Positions 7,234 to 17,167 are shown, numbered from the stretch's first letter. The stretch is DNA of 29,111 nt from JAIQFL01 sp035295745 (GCA_035295745.1 DATGIL010000109.1:1-29111), one strand, 5' to 3'. Numbers and translations are program-made. The notes: a model not told the origin generated them from the letters alone.

Positions 7234-10200
7234 ATGAATTCTCTGCAAATAAAGTTGCGAGTCGTTTTCGCGGCGTTGCTGATCTGCTGCGCGCCGCTGG
7301 CATTCAGTCAAACCATCACCACCGGAGATGTTACCGGTGTCATTTCCGACGCGAGCGGAGCAGTGGTGCCTAGCTCGATCGTGACCTTAAAAAATACGGA
7401 CACGAACGAAACCCGCACCGCGGTCACCAATGAATCTGGACACTACCGATTCTCTCTGTTGGCCCCCGGCAGCTACACCATTTCGGCGGCGACCACCGGT
7501 CTGAAGTCGAACACCGACAAGATCACGGTCAGCGTCGGTCAGGAGCAGGCGATTAACCTGACTCTGACGGTGCAAGGAACGCAGGAAGTGGTGGAAGTTA
7601 AGGCCGAGGCGGCGGTTATCCAGACCGAAAACGCGAACCTCGCAAGCGAGATCAGCCACGCACAAATTGTAGCCCTGCCGATGAACGGCGGCGACCTGAC
7701 CACCGTCGCCTTCACGGTGCCCGGCGTCCGCATGAATGTGGGCGGCGGGAACGGGAACTTCAACGCCAATGGCATCCCGCTTACCTCGGTCCTGTTTACG
7801 ATTAACGGCGCGGACGTGATGGATCCGTACAACAACCTCAACAACTCGGGCGCGAGCAACAACCTCCTGGGGGCGAATGAGGTGGCCGAGGCTGCAGTGG
7901 TCCTGAATGCCTACAGTCCGTCGTACGGACGCATGGCCGCGGCCCAGGTAAACATCGTGGGCAAGACAGGCACCAACTCCTTCCATGGCAATGCGATTTA
8001 CAACTACAACGACGCCATCTTTAACGCCAACTCGTATCTGAATAATTCCACCGGCACTGCCCGTGGACGTTCGGATGCCAATCTGTATGCGGGTTCGATT
8101 GGCGGGCCTGTTCGCAAGAACAAGACGTTCTTCTTTTTCGACACTGAAGCTCTGCGATACGCGCTGCCTTCGTCAGGTGTAGTCTCCATTCCCTCGCCGC
8201 AATTGGAACAGTATGCCTTGGCCCACGCCGTACCTTCGGCGATTCCGGTCTACCAGCAGGCGATCGCATTGTGGAATAGCGCGACGGGCTTGAATCGCGC
8301 AGTTCCCGTCACCAACGGCGGCGGACCTCTGCAGGATTCCAACGGCCACCTGGGATGTGGAACTCATACCTTTGGCAATGCCACCTCGGGCGATCCTTTT
8401 GTGAACGGCTCCAGCGGCCAGCGATTCGGCATCGACGTGCCGTGCGCCCTGGCTTTCGCCACCAACAACTCCAGCGTGAACGTGGAAAATCTGCTGATCG
8501 CACGTGTGGATCACACCCTCACCGATAAGCAGAAACTGGATTTCCGGTACGAGTACGATTGGGGCCTCCAGGCCACCAGCACCAGCCCGATTTCCCATCT
8601 TTTCGATTCCAAGAGCAGCCAACCGCAGCATCAAGGGCAGATGACGTATACGTACGTCATCAATCCGCGACTGGTCAACACCTTCACGGGCCAGTCGAGC
8701 TGGTACACCGCGATTTTCGGCGTGCAGGACTTCGCTGCGACGCAGGCTGCCATTCCGGTCCGGCTCAGCTTGGGCGACGGCGGGGCAAATGGCGGCGGTT
8801 TCGCTGCCCTGGGCGCTGGATTTCCCACGGGACGCAACGTGGGTCAATTGCAGTTGATTGACGATCTTTCGTACATCCGCGGTTCGCACACGTTGAAGTT
8901 CGGCGTGAACTACCGCTACAACAAGGTCACCGACACCAGCCTTTCGAGCGGCACCATCGCCGGCTCGTACAGCCTGAAGGACATCGCCGATTTCGCCAGC
9001 GGCGTGGTGAACGGCAGCAACCAGGGCAGTTCCTTCTCGCAATCGTACCCGCTGATCGCCGCGGCCCACATTCGTGTGGCGTCGCTCGATCTGTACGCAG
9101 CAGATGAGTGGGCGGTTCGCAAGAACGTGAAGATTCAGTACGGCATCCGCCTCGAGCACGATCGCAATCCGGAATGCGCCGACAACTGCTTCTCGCGTCT
9201 GAATGTGCCGTTCCTGCAATCCGGCTATCAGGCTGGCTCCAACGTGCCCTACAATGCCACCATCCAGACCGGCTTGAGCACGGCCTACAATCACTATCAG
9301 GCTGTGGTGTACGAACCCCGTTTGGGCATCGTCTTCACACCTTTCGGTTCGGGCAAGACCGTGGTGCGTACGGGAGTCGGACTCTTTTCGAATCTCCCTT
9401 CGGCCAGCACGGTATCGAGTATCTTCGGCAACGCGCCGGAGAAGTTCACGCCCAGCGTGACCTTTGGTAACGTCGGACTCCAATCCGACTCGAGCACCTC
9501 GCAGGCCATCGCACTCGCCTCCTTCAACACCTTCGAGAGTTCCTTTGCCAAGGGGTTCACGCTGTCGCAGATTCAGAGCGCGCTCGGCAAGGTGCCATTT
9601 GCGGCGCCCGGTTATTATTCCACGCCCGACGAGTTCCGTCCTCCGAAGGTCGTGGAATGGAGCTTCGAAGTGGAACAGCCGCTCACGCAGCGCAACGTTC
9701 TCGCGGTTACCTATTCGGGCAACCACGGCTATGACGAGACCTACAACAACACTACGCTGAACAACTTCAACGCCAACCCGTCGAAGTTCCCAGCGGGCTT
9801 CCTGGGACTTCCCCTGGCGGCTGCCGATCCGCGCTTCACCACCATCACCCAGGTGCTGCTCTCCGGCTACTCCAACTACAACGGCCTCTCCGTGCAGTTG
9901 CGGCACGCCTTCAGCTACGGATTCAGTGGACAGATGGGATACACCTGGAGCCACGGTCTGCAGCTCGGCGGCGTTTACGATCCGCGCAACTTGAATTTCG
10001 GCTACAGCAACAGCGGCCTGGACAACCGGCACAACTTCACCGCCGACCTGTTGTGGACGATGCCCAAGCTCCGTAACAATCTGCTGGAGCGTGTGGCGGG
10101 CGGATGGACGGTCGGAGTCAAGGCATTCGCCTTCACAGGCAGGCCCTTCTCGGTCACCAATGGGCAGCTTGGCGGCCAGGTCAACGCGAACTTCAGCGGC

Positions 10201-10644
10201 ACGATCCTGGCCGACCTGGTGGATCCCACCGCGCTCGGCAAGCACTGCGGCTCCGGCGCGTGGAATACCCCTTGCCTGACGCAGTCGCAGTTCCTGTACA
10301 CGACGACCGCGGCCTGCAATGGAGCGACCAACGGCTGCCTCACGGCACAGGGCGATTATGGCAATGTTCCGCCGAACAGCTTCTACGGTCCCGGCTATTT
10401 CGACATCGACACGCAGGTGACCAAGCGGGTCCGGATCACCGAGCGGGCGAATTTTGAAATCGGCGCTTCCGCTTACAATACGCTAAATCATCCCAATTTC
10501 GGCCAGCCGAGCGGCACCGCGACGTCGGCCTCGATTGGCAAGATCACGGGCACGGTCAGCCCGCCGGTCAGCATCTACGGCTCGGGGCAAGGCGCTTTCG
10601 TCTCCGGCCGGGTCTTGGTAGTGACTGGGAAGTTCAACTTCTAA
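7234..10644 (+). CDS. Large TonB-dependent receptor (Oar-like) with carboxypeptidase-regulatory N-domain
   Basis: A 1136-residue outer-membrane protein. The signal peptide is about residues 1-26 (ending LAFSQ). A carboxypeptidase-regulatory-like Ig-type domain covers about 29-110 (GDVTGVISDASGAVVPSSIV, then GHYRFSLLAPGSYTI). A plug-like domain follows (to about 250), then a long beta-barrel ending in phenylalanine (VVTGKFNF), as expected for Bam-dependent insertion. The ATG at 7234 is preceded by GGGAG at suitable spacing and begins a proper signal peptide; an open frame reaches back to 7063 but lacks these. Acidobacteria carry many such receptors for polymers, siderophores or protein ligands. 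The ligand cannot be told. It stands alone downstream of the M56 gene, after a 337-base gap with its own promoter candidate. Confidence 0.92.
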   Translation: MNSLQIKLRVVFAALLICCAPLAFSQTITTGDVTGVISDASGAVVPSSIVTLKNTDTNETRTAVTNESGHYRFSLLAPGSYTISAATTGLKSNTDKITVSVGQEQAINLTLTVQGTQEVVEVKAEAAVIQTENANLASEISHAQIVALPMNGGDLTTVAFTVPGVRMNVGGGNGNFNANGIPLTSVLFTINGADVMDPYNNLNNSGASNNLLGANEVAEAAVVLNAYSPSYGRMAAAQVNIVGKTGTNSFHGNAIYNYNDAIFNANSYLNNSTGTARGRSDANLYAGSIGGPVRKNKTFFFFDTEALRYALPSSGVVSIPSPQLEQYALAHAVPSAIPVYQQAIALWNSATGLNRAVPVTNGGGPLQDSNGHLGCGTHTFGNATSGDPFVNGSSGQRFGIDVPCALAFATNNSSVNVENLLIARVDHTLTDKQKLDFRYEYDWGLQATSTSPISHLFDSKSSQPQHQGQMTYTYVINPRLVNTFTGQSSWYTAIFGVQDFAATQAAIPVRLSLGDGGANGGGFAALGAGFPTGRNVGQLQLIDDLSYIRGSHTLKFGVNYRYNKVTDTSLSSGTIAGSYSLKDIADFASGVVNGSNQGSSFSQSYPLIAAAHIRVASLDLYAADEWAVRKNVKIQYGIRLEHDRNPECADNCFSRLNVPFLQSGYQAGSNVPYNATIQTGLSTAYNHYQAVVYEPRLGIVFTPFGSGKTVVRTGVGLFSNLPSASTVSSIFGNAPEKFTPSVTFGNVGLQSDSSTSQAIALASFNTFESSFAKGFTLSQIQSALGKVPFAAPGYYSTPDEFRPPKVVEWSFEVEQPLTQRNVLAVTYSGNHGYDETYNNTTLNNFNANPSKFPAGFLGLPLAAADPRFTTITQVLLSGYSNYNGLSVQLRHAFSYGFSGQMGYTWSHGLQLGGVYDPRNLNFGYSNSGLDNRHNFTADLLWTMPKLRNNLLERVAGGWTVGVKAFAFTGRPFSVTNGQLGGQVNANFSGTILADLVDPTALGKHCGSGAWNTPCLTQSQFLYTTTAACNGATNGCLTAQGDYGNVPPNSFYGPGYFDIDTQVTKRVRITERANFEIGASAYNTLNHPNFGQPSGTATSASIGKITGTVSPPVSIYGSGQGAFVSGRVLVVTGKFNF

Positions 10645-10664
10645 AAGAAGAGATAGTCTGAAGT

Positions 10665-10700
10665 AAAAAGGGCGTCCGCGATTGCGGACGCCCTTCTTTG
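10665..10700. terminator. Bidirectional rho-independent terminator
   Basis: A perfect 12-bp stem (10668-10679 with 10684-10695, arm AAGGGCGTCCGC, loop GATT) is flanked by A-rich DNA on the left (T-rich on the minus strand) and CTTT on the right. It lies between the convergent ends of the TonB receptor gene and the M28 peptidase gene and can serve both. Confidence 0.85.
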
Positions 10701-10723
10701 CGTTGAGGTTTGCGGCTCCTGGT

Positions 10724-12844
10724 TCAATAGGGCATGTTCGGCAGCGGCGGCAGAACCGGAGTGATCTTGCCCCATCCCTGCTCTTTCACCGTCTTCATGT
10801 CCTTGACCAACTGCTCGGGCAGATTCGACTTCAACTGCGGACGACCCGCCTGCGTACCCAATACCCAACCCACTGCCGCGATGGTCTTCGAGATCACCTG
10901 CATCTCTTTGTAATCGATCTTCTCGGGTGTGTCGGTGGGCCGGTGATAGTCCGGGTGCAGTCCCACGGTCAGGAAGGCAATCGGAATCCCCATCTTGGCG
11001 AAGTTGTAGTGATCGCTGCGGTAGAAGATCCGCTGCCCGTTCGGTTGGGGACCAAGATTGTCGTGAGTCGCATCGGGCGCCGTCACATCGTAGAAGTGAT
11101 TCAACGTGAGCTTCTGGTAGGAACCGTTCACCGTCTCGATGGTCTTCTCCAGGTCGTCGCTGCTGATGTTGGGTCCCACCACCAGGACTTCGCCCGGATT
11201 CACCAGGACGTGCTGTCGGTCCGGATCCGTGTAGCCCGGACCTTTGGTGCGGCCGATCATATCCATATTCAGGTCGGCCACCACCTTACTGAGATCGATG
11301 GGCGGATACTCGTTGAAGTACGCCGAGCCCCACAGGCCCTTCTCCTCGCCCGCATTCCAGAGGAAGATGATGCTGCGCTTGGGACGGATGCCCTTGGCCG
11401 CGCCCTCGGCGTAAGAATGCGCCACCGCGAGTAAGCCGGCGGAGCCCGATCCATCGTCGTCCGCGCCATTGTTCACGTTATGGCCATCGGGAAGCGGCGC
11501 GCTCAGTCCGATGTGGTCGAGGTGCGCGCTCATCACCACATACTCATTCTTCAGGACCGGGTCGCTGCCTTCCAGGATACCGACCACGTTCTCGCCGTGA
11601 TTCTGCTCGCTCTTGACGGCGACCTTGACGCTGAGCTTCTTCTCCGCGCCGAGTTCGAAGGACTCCTGCTTGCCATTGGAGCCGGCCGCGTAGAAGATCT
11701 GTGACGCGTTCATCTTCTCGTTGTTGAAGATGGCATTGGTCATGGTGAGTCCCGCGGTAATCGCCGGGACGCTCGGACAGGCCGGAGGCTGCTGCAGTTT
11801 CGGTACCGTGTAGTTGGGGCCGTTGAGACCACCGCGCCCGCCGCCACCACCGCCGCCGAAGCCACCGAAGCCGCCGGCGTTCGGATTCGACATCGCGGAG
11901 AGTTGCTGGAAATTCGCGATGGTCACAACCGCGAGCGCACCATTCTTAGCGCCATACTCTTCGGGTGTGAGGAAATCCTTGCAGTTTTCGCCGAGCGGAT
12001 TTGTGGCTCCCGCGCGTCCGCCACCTCCGCCCCCTGCGCCTGCGGGCTGTGCTGCTGCGTCAGTGGGATTCTCCGTCGCTGCTGCGGTGTCGGCTCCGCC
12101 GCGTCCGGCCCGCCCGCCTCTGCCACCGCGTCCCCCGCCATTCTGCTGTGCGGCGAGTTCCGCGGGTAGTCCCGCGACGACAATAATTTTGCCGCGAACG
12201 TCGAGGCCTTCGTACGGATTCACTTTGTCTTTGTTGATGACGTACCCGTTTCCGGCGAAGACCAGGTTGCCGCTGACCTCGAACGCCTCGAGAGGCGGGG
12301 CGCCGCGTCCGCCCGCGACCACACTCCAATCCTTGGTGTAGCTCAGTTCTGTAGTCTGCGGACCGGCATTTGCTCCGCCACGTCCGCCGCCCCCATTTCC
12401 ACCGCCGCCGCCGCCACCGCGCGCTCCCCGGCCGCCACGTCCGCCCGGCGCGGTGATCGACGCTTTGCTCTCATCGGCGATCACCTGCTTGCTCACGAGT
12501 TCGAGCGGCATAAGATACGGCTGCAGAGGCCCATTGGTGCCGGTGGTGCTGCCGCCTGGTTTGAGGCCCCACTCGGCCAAGTGGCTGGCGACGTACAGGG
12601 CCGCGGTGTCGTAGCCGCGAGACGGAAGATTCCGGCCTTCCAACTGGTCGGAGGCGAGAAAGTAGAGATAGATCTTCATCTCTTCTTCGGTGATGGAGTC
12701 GGCATTGCCGTAGACAGGGGGTGCTGTAGCTCCGGTTTTGACGGGCTTGGCTTTGGCGTTTACAGGCTGGTCGGCGGCACGCACGGTGACGAACACCGAG
12801 AGCGAGAGTGCCAACACAGAGGTGGTGATGAGAGTTCTGCGCAT
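10724..12844 (-). CDS. Exported M28-family zinc metallopeptidase with PA-like region and Gly/Arg-rich inserts
   Basis: A 706-residue protein. The signal peptide is about residues 1-24 (ends VRAA). The catalytic domain has the M28 signature: H441 and D443 in AHLDH, bridging D462 in GADDDGSG, E500/E501 in NAGEEKG, D528 in NMDMIG and H634 in YHRPTDT. This predicts an aminopeptidase or carboxypeptidase with two zinc ions. The preceding region (about 165-310) resembles a protease-associated (PA) domain. Three low-complexity inserts rich in Gly and Arg interrupt it (about 133-160, 236-282, 323-343). I chose the ATG at 12844 for its signal peptide; a GTG at 12913 adds 23 unconvincing residues. No ribosome site is obvious. 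It is a single-gene unit sharing its terminator with the TonB receptor, so it may cooperate in peptide use. Confidence 0.88.
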   Translation of the reverse strand: MRRTLITTSVLALSLSVFVTVRAADQPVNAKAKPVKTGATAPPVYGNADSITEEEMKIYLYFLASDQLEGRNLPSRGYDTAALYVASHLAEWGLKPGGSTTGTNGPLQPYLMPLELVSKQVIADESKASITAPGGRGGRGARGGGGGGGNGGGGRGGANAGPQTTELSYTKDWSVVAGGRGAPPLEAFEVSGNLVFAGNGYVINKDKVNPYEGLDVRGKIIVVAGLPAELAAQQNGGGRGGRGGRAGRGGADTAAATENPTDAAAQPAGAGGGGGGRAGATNPLGENCKDFLTPEEYGAKNGALAVVTIANFQQLSAMSNPNAGGFGGFGGGGGGGRGGLNGPNYTVPKLQQPPACPSVPAITAGLTMTNAIFNNEKMNASQIFYAAGSNGKQESFELGAEKKLSVKVAVKSEQNHGENVVGILEGSDPVLKNEYVVMSAHLDHIGLSAPLPDGHNVNNGADDDGSGSAGLLAVAHSYAEGAAKGIRPKRSIIFLWNAGEEKGLWGSAYFNEYPPIDLSKVVADLNMDMIGRTKGPGYTDPDRQHVLVNPGEVLVVGPNISSDDLEKTIETVNGSYQKLTLNHFYDVTAPDATHDNLGPQPNGQRIFYRSDHYNFAKMGIPIAFLTVGLHPDYHRPTDTPEKIDYKEMQVISKTIAAVGWVLGTQAGRPQLKSNLPEQLVKDMKTVKEQGWGKITPVLPPLPNMPY

Positions 12845-12952
12845 AAGAGAGTCGAGGGTAAGCTGTAGGATACAACAAAGCAGGGGCCGGGGGTCTGCGG
12901 TAGAGTGAGCCACGGGACAACGACGACTCGGTTCTGCCGGGCGCCAGAGACG

Positions 12953-15900
12953 CTATGGCCTCAGCGTTTCGTGGAGAATTCGATAGAGTTGGGCTCCATA
13001 CTTTTCTACAGTACTAATGCCAATTCCGGGGATTGAGAGTAACTCCGAAGCAGTGCCAGGGCGCTTTACCGCCATGGCCCGCAGCGTTTGATCGGTGAGG
13101 ATTCGGAACGGCGGGATGCCACGGCGCTTCGCTTCGAGCGAACGCCACTTGCGGAGGGCCTCTTCGATGCGGTTGTCCGCGGGTGGCGGTACAGTCTTCG
13201 GGGCCTGTTTCGCGGGTTCCTTAGGCGACTCCTGGGCCGCCTCTTTCACAGCCGTCCGAGCGCCCTTGCGCCCGGTCTCCTGCGCGCGGCTCTTCTTCTT
13301 TTTCTTCTTTTTCTTTTTGCCCACGGTCGCCGACTCGTCCTTCATCATCAGGGCGGAACCCGCAACATCCTTCATCTCGTATCCCGCCGGCGCGAGACTC
13401 ACCTTGCGGTAAGGGATCGTCTTGCCATCCTTCTCAAATGCAGCTTCCGTAAATCGCACAAGGCCGGACCGGCCCATCGAGCCCAGCAGTTCCTCGAAAT
13501 CGTTGCGTGTCATCTCCGCTTTCGGAAACAACTCGCCGTGCAGGCGGCCCGTCGTGTTACTGCCTTCGACCCGCAGCGTGGCGATGACGCGCTCGACCGT
13601 GGCTCGCTCTTCCTCCAGCAATGGACGGAATTTCTGCCCGACGCACTCCAAGGGGGCGCAGTAGTCGCAGATCTCACAACGCCTGGAGCCGTCGGCGTAG
13701 TCGCCGAAGTGGCGTACCAGCGCAGCCATCCGGCACTCGTGACCCTCTGCGTAGCGCAGCATCAGATCGAGCTGCCGCTGCTTCTGTTCGGCCTGGGCCC
13801 GATAGGACTCGCGCCATCGATTGTGACCCCGGCTCACGCGATCGGCGAAATCTACCTGGGCGCCGCCGTGAATCCAGAGCTTCTCCAACGCGCGGTCGAA
13901 ATCGTCCTCCCCCATCCGGCTGCGATTCTGCAGTTCCTCCCGGTCCACGGGCTCAGGGCTTAACTGGTCGTACAGTCCCTCCAGGAAACTGACGTCGGGA
14001 TAGTCCCGTTCGAAAAAGAAGTCGTGCGTGCGCCGGTCGGCATACGAATGCATCAGGATGGTGCGGCTGGGCTTTCCGTCGCGGCCGGCGCGGCCAATCT
14101 CCTGGTAGTATGCTTCCAGACTGCCCGGCAGCGCAGTGTGGATCACGGTGCGGATGTTGGGCTTGTCGATCCCCATGCCAAAGGCGATGGTGGCCACCAT
14201 CACTTCGATCTCGCCCTTGAGGAACCGCTCCTGCACATTCTTACGGCGCTCCCCGTCGAGTCCCGCATGATATGCCTCGCATGGGAAAAACTCGCGAAGC
14301 TCGGCGGCCAGCGCGTTGGTCTTTCCACGCGTAGGTGCGTAGACGATAGCGGGCCGGAAATCCTCATCCTGCAGAAGTTCGGCAACCATCTCACTACGCT
14401 TGGAGGTCGCGACTTCTACTACTTCGATGGCCAGGTTGTCGCGGCGAAATCCGTGAATGAACCGCCCCGGCGTGACCAGTCCCAACTGCACTGCAATATC
14501 GTCCTGCACCAGCGGCGTGGCGGTGGCCGTCAACGCGACCACGGGCGCGGGGCGCAGCGTCGGTAGATACTGGCCGAGCATGCGATAATCCGGGCGAAAG
14601 TCGTGGCCCCACTGGGAAATGCAGTGGGCCTCATCGATGGCTACCAGCGAGGGCTTACGCTTCGCCAGCATCTCCGGGAAGCCGGCCACGCGCAGCCGCT
14701 CGGGCGCGATGAAAAGAAATTGCAAATTACCGTTCAGATACTCGATGCAGGCCTGCCGCGAAGAGGCGCGGTCCCGCCCCGAGTGAATTCGCTCGACGCG
14801 GAAATTGTGCTGCTGTAGCGTGCGAACCTGGTCCTCCATGAGCGCGATCAGGGGACTGATGACCAGCGTGGTTCCCCCTCGCGCGATACCGGGAAGCTGG
14901 TAGCAGAGGGACTTCCCCGCACCGGTCGGCATCACGAGCAGAACGTCCTGCCCCTCGATCACGGCCCGACACACGGCCTCCTGGTTGGCGCGGAATGAGG
15001 GAAAACCGAAGTATTGGTGTAGAATGCCGGCGAGGTTTCCATCAGCGGGCACGGCGAGCGGCGCCGACACTACGGACGGCGATGCCGTTGACCTTACGGA
15101 CTGAGGTGCCTCAGGTGTCATGGACGGTGCGGCCGCAACCGCCGCGGATGGCGTCGCTGCAGCGGGGGCAGAAGGGCCCACGTCCCGGGCGGGCCTAGAC
15201 ACCAGCGGTTCCTGACGGATCTGCGGCGGAGCCTCTCGTTCCGGCGCGTTGGCCTTTGGAGCTGGCTTCTTCGGCGGAGTTGGAGTCTGGCCCACCTTGC
15301 CGACTACTTCGCGCACGTACTCTTCGATGCCTTCGATAAAAGGTCCAAGCTGCGCATTCCCGCGGTGGATCCGATGCAGATAGGCCTCCCATTGGCCAGT
15401 CATGATCGGACTTTTCACCTCGGGATGCACCACCTCGATCAGGCGAATGCCTTTGTCCGTAGCCTCCAGAGTTTTGCCTGCGCGGATCACATACTCCCGT
15501 TTGAGCAGCACCTCGATAATCGCGGCGCGGGTGGCCGGAGTGCCCAGGCCGGTCTCCTTCATCGCGTCGGACAATTCCTTCTCGTCGAGACTCTTGCCGG
15601 CAGTCTCCATCGCGGTGAGCAGGGTACCTTCGGTGAAGCGTTTGGGCGGTCGCGTCTTCTTCGCGAGGATTTCCACATCCACCACGTCCTGCCGCTGGCC
15701 CTTCTCGAGATTGGGCGGTAACGACTGGCCACCCTCCGGCTCTTCGGCGCCCGCCTTGCCCTTCTTCGCCTTCGCCGGCGCTACGTCCAGGACCTTCCAC
15801 CCCAACTGCTGTATCGCGCTTCCCGAGGTGTGGTAGCGGTCGATCATGGCGGCGTTGCGGATCGCGGTGATCACCGTAGTGACGAGCCAGATATGATCGT

Positions 15901-17167
15901 CGTGCCAGGCGCTGAGCAGACGGCGGCAGATCAGGTCGTAAATCTTTCGCTCCTCGGGAGAGAGCGAAGCTTTTTCCGGCGAGGTCACCGTGGGAATGAT
16001 GGCGTGATGGTCGGTGACTTTCGAATCGTCTATGAAGCGCTTTCCGAGCGGCCGCTGGCCGGTGCCTGGTGCGAGTTGACCAAGATAAGGCGCTTCGATG
16101 GCCTGCACGATGCGTGGCAAAGTGCGCGCCACGTCCTGAGAGAGATGGCGGCTATCGGTGCGGGGATAGCTGATGAGTTTGTGGCGCTCGTACAAAGTTT
16201 GCGCCGTGTCGAGAGTCTTCTGCGCACTGAATCCATATAAGCGATTAGCATGCCGCTGCAATTCGGTGAGGTCGTAGAATTGCGGCGGCGCCATGCGCTG
16301 GGTCTGCGCTTCGATCGACTCGATAGCCGCTTCGCCGGTGCGCGCCCGTTCCGCAATCCGCTTGGCCTCCTCGCCATCGGCGGGCAGACGCATGCTTTGC
16401 TGGAGCGATTCTTTGTCCCCCGGGGCCTTCTTCTCGCGAAACCACGTTCCCTTGTATGTGTTCGATTTTTCCGTACCTACCGGGTGAAACGTCGCGACGA
16501 CCTCGCGGTAGTCTTCGGGGACGAAGTTGCGGATGACGAGTTCCCGCTCCACCAGCATTGCCAGGGTCGGGGTCTGTACGCGGCCCACCGAGAGGTCCTC
16601 TCCGTACGCGAGCGAGTAGGCACGAGAGAGGTTCATACCCACGAGCCAGTCGGCACGGCTACGTCCACGCGCCGCGTCCGCCAGCGGATCGTACTCGGAG
16701 CCCGGCTTCAGCGCATCGAATCCCTTGCGAATGGCCTCCGGTGTCAGTGACGAGATCCAGAGGCGGCGGATCGGTTTGGTGCACTGCGCGGCCTCATAGA
16801 TGTAGCGGAAGATGAGTTCCCCTTCGCGTCCGGCGTCCGTTGCACACACGACCTGTGAGATGCGCGGCGAGGTAAGGATCTTGCGGACCACCTCGAACTG
16901 GGGCTTGGTTTTCTCATAAACCACGAGCGGCCACTGTTGTGGCAGCATGGGCAGACGGTCGCGACGCCATTGACGCCAATCGGGATTGATCTCGTGCGGC
17001 TGTGCCAGGGCGGCCAGGTGGCCGATCGCCCAAGTCACGACGTAGCCGTTGCCATGCAGGTATCCGTCGCCTTTGTTGGTGGCGCCGAGCACGCGCGCGA
17101 TGTCGCGGGCCACAGCAGGCTTCTCGGCGAGCACCGCTACGTTGCCGGATTCCGCTGATGCCGTCAT
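12953..17167 (-). CDS. Fusion of DNA topoisomerase III (type IA) and RecQ helicase
   Basis: One uninterrupted 1404-residue frame. Residues of about 8-625 are topoisomerase III: Toprim motifs (LAEKPAVA with E15, ATDAGREGEL at 109-118), SVGRVQTPT at 193-201 and catalytic Y334 in ISYPRTDSRHLS. A Pro/Ala-rich linker (about 626-708) follows. Residues of about 710-1060 are a RecQ helicase core: Walker A MPTGAGKS at 746-753, DEAH at 845-848, ALTATAT at 878-884 and motif VI QEIGRAGRD at 1022-1030. The RQC region holds a Cys4 zinc site (C1145, C1164, C1167, C1170) and a winged helix. A run of nine lysines (1284-1292) leads to an HRDC domain (about 1331-1404). RecQ and TopIII act together to decatenate or dissolve DNA intermediates; here the pair is covalent. 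The ATG overlaps the upstream small ORF as ATGA. Confidence 0.95.
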   Translation of the reverse strand: MTASAESGNVAVLAEKPAVARDIARVLGATNKGDGYLHGNGYVVTWAIGHLAALAQPHEINPDWRQWRRDRLPMLPQQWPLVVYEKTKPQFEVVRKILTSPRISQVVCATDAGREGELIFRYIYEAAQCTKPIRRLWISSLTPEAIRKGFDALKPGSEYDPLADAARGRSRADWLVGMNLSRAYSLAYGEDLSVGRVQTPTLAMLVERELVIRNFVPEDYREVVATFHPVGTEKSNTYKGTWFREKKAPGDKESLQQSMRLPADGEEAKRIAERARTGEAAIESIEAQTQRMAPPQFYDLTELQRHANRLYGFSAQKTLDTAQTLYERHKLISYPRTDSRHLSQDVARTLPRIVQAIEAPYLGQLAPGTGQRPLGKRFIDDSKVTDHHAIIPTVTSPEKASLSPEERKIYDLICRRLLSAWHDDHIWLVTTVITAIRNAAMIDRYHTSGSAIQQLGWKVLDVAPAKAKKGKAGAEEPEGGQSLPPNLEKGQRQDVVDVEILAKKTRPPKRFTEGTLLTAMETAGKSLDEKELSDAMKETGLGTPATRAAIIEVLLKREYVIRAGKTLEATDKGIRLIEVVHPEVKSPIMTGQWEAYLHRIHRGNAQLGPFIEGIEEYVREVVGKVGQTPTPPKKPAPKANAPEREAPPQIRQEPLVSRPARDVGPSAPAAATPSAAVAAAPSMTPEAPQSVRSTASPSVVSAPLAVPADGNLAGILHQYFGFPSFRANQEAVCRAVIEGQDVLLVMPTGAGKSLCYQLPGIARGGTTLVISPLIALMEDQVRTLQQHNFRVERIHSGRDRASSRQACIEYLNGNLQFLFIAPERLRVAGFPEMLAKRKPSLVAIDEAHCISQWGHDFRPDYRMLGQYLPTLRPAPVVALTATATPLVQDDIAVQLGLVTPGRFIHGFRRDNLAIEVVEVATSKRSEMVAELLQDEDFRPAIVYAPTRGKTNALAAELREFFPCEAYHAGLDGERRKNVQERFLKGEIEVMVATIAFGMGIDKPNIRTVIHTALPGSLEAYYQEIGRAGRDGKPSRTILMHSYADRRTHDFFFERDYPDVSFLEGLYDQLSPEPVDREELQNRSRMGEDDFDRALEKLWIHGGAQVDFADRVSRGHNRWRESYRAQAEQKQRQLDLMLRYAEGHECRMAALVRHFGDYADGSRRCEICDYCAPLECVGQKFRPLLEEERATVERVIATLRVEGSNTTGRLHGELFPKAEMTRNDFEELLGSMGRSGLVRFTEAAFEKDGKTIPYRKVSLAPAGYEMKDVAGSALMMKDESATVGKKKKKKKKKSRAQETGRKGARTAVKEAAQESPKEPAKQAPKTVPPPADNRIEEALRKWRSLEAKRRGIPPFRILTDQTLRAMAVKRPGTASELLSIPGIGISTVEKYGAQLYRILHETLRP

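Noticed and set aside
8173..10245. A 690-codon open frame on the minus strand opposite the TonB receptor gene
   Set aside because: It lies wholly within a clear receptor gene, has no recognisable domain and arises from GC-rich codon use on the other strand.
12953..17167. TopIII-RecQ fusion as a sequencing or frameshift artefact
   Set aside because: The junction is a long in-frame Pro/Ala-rich linker with no coding remnant of a stop, start or ribosome site, and both halves are complete.
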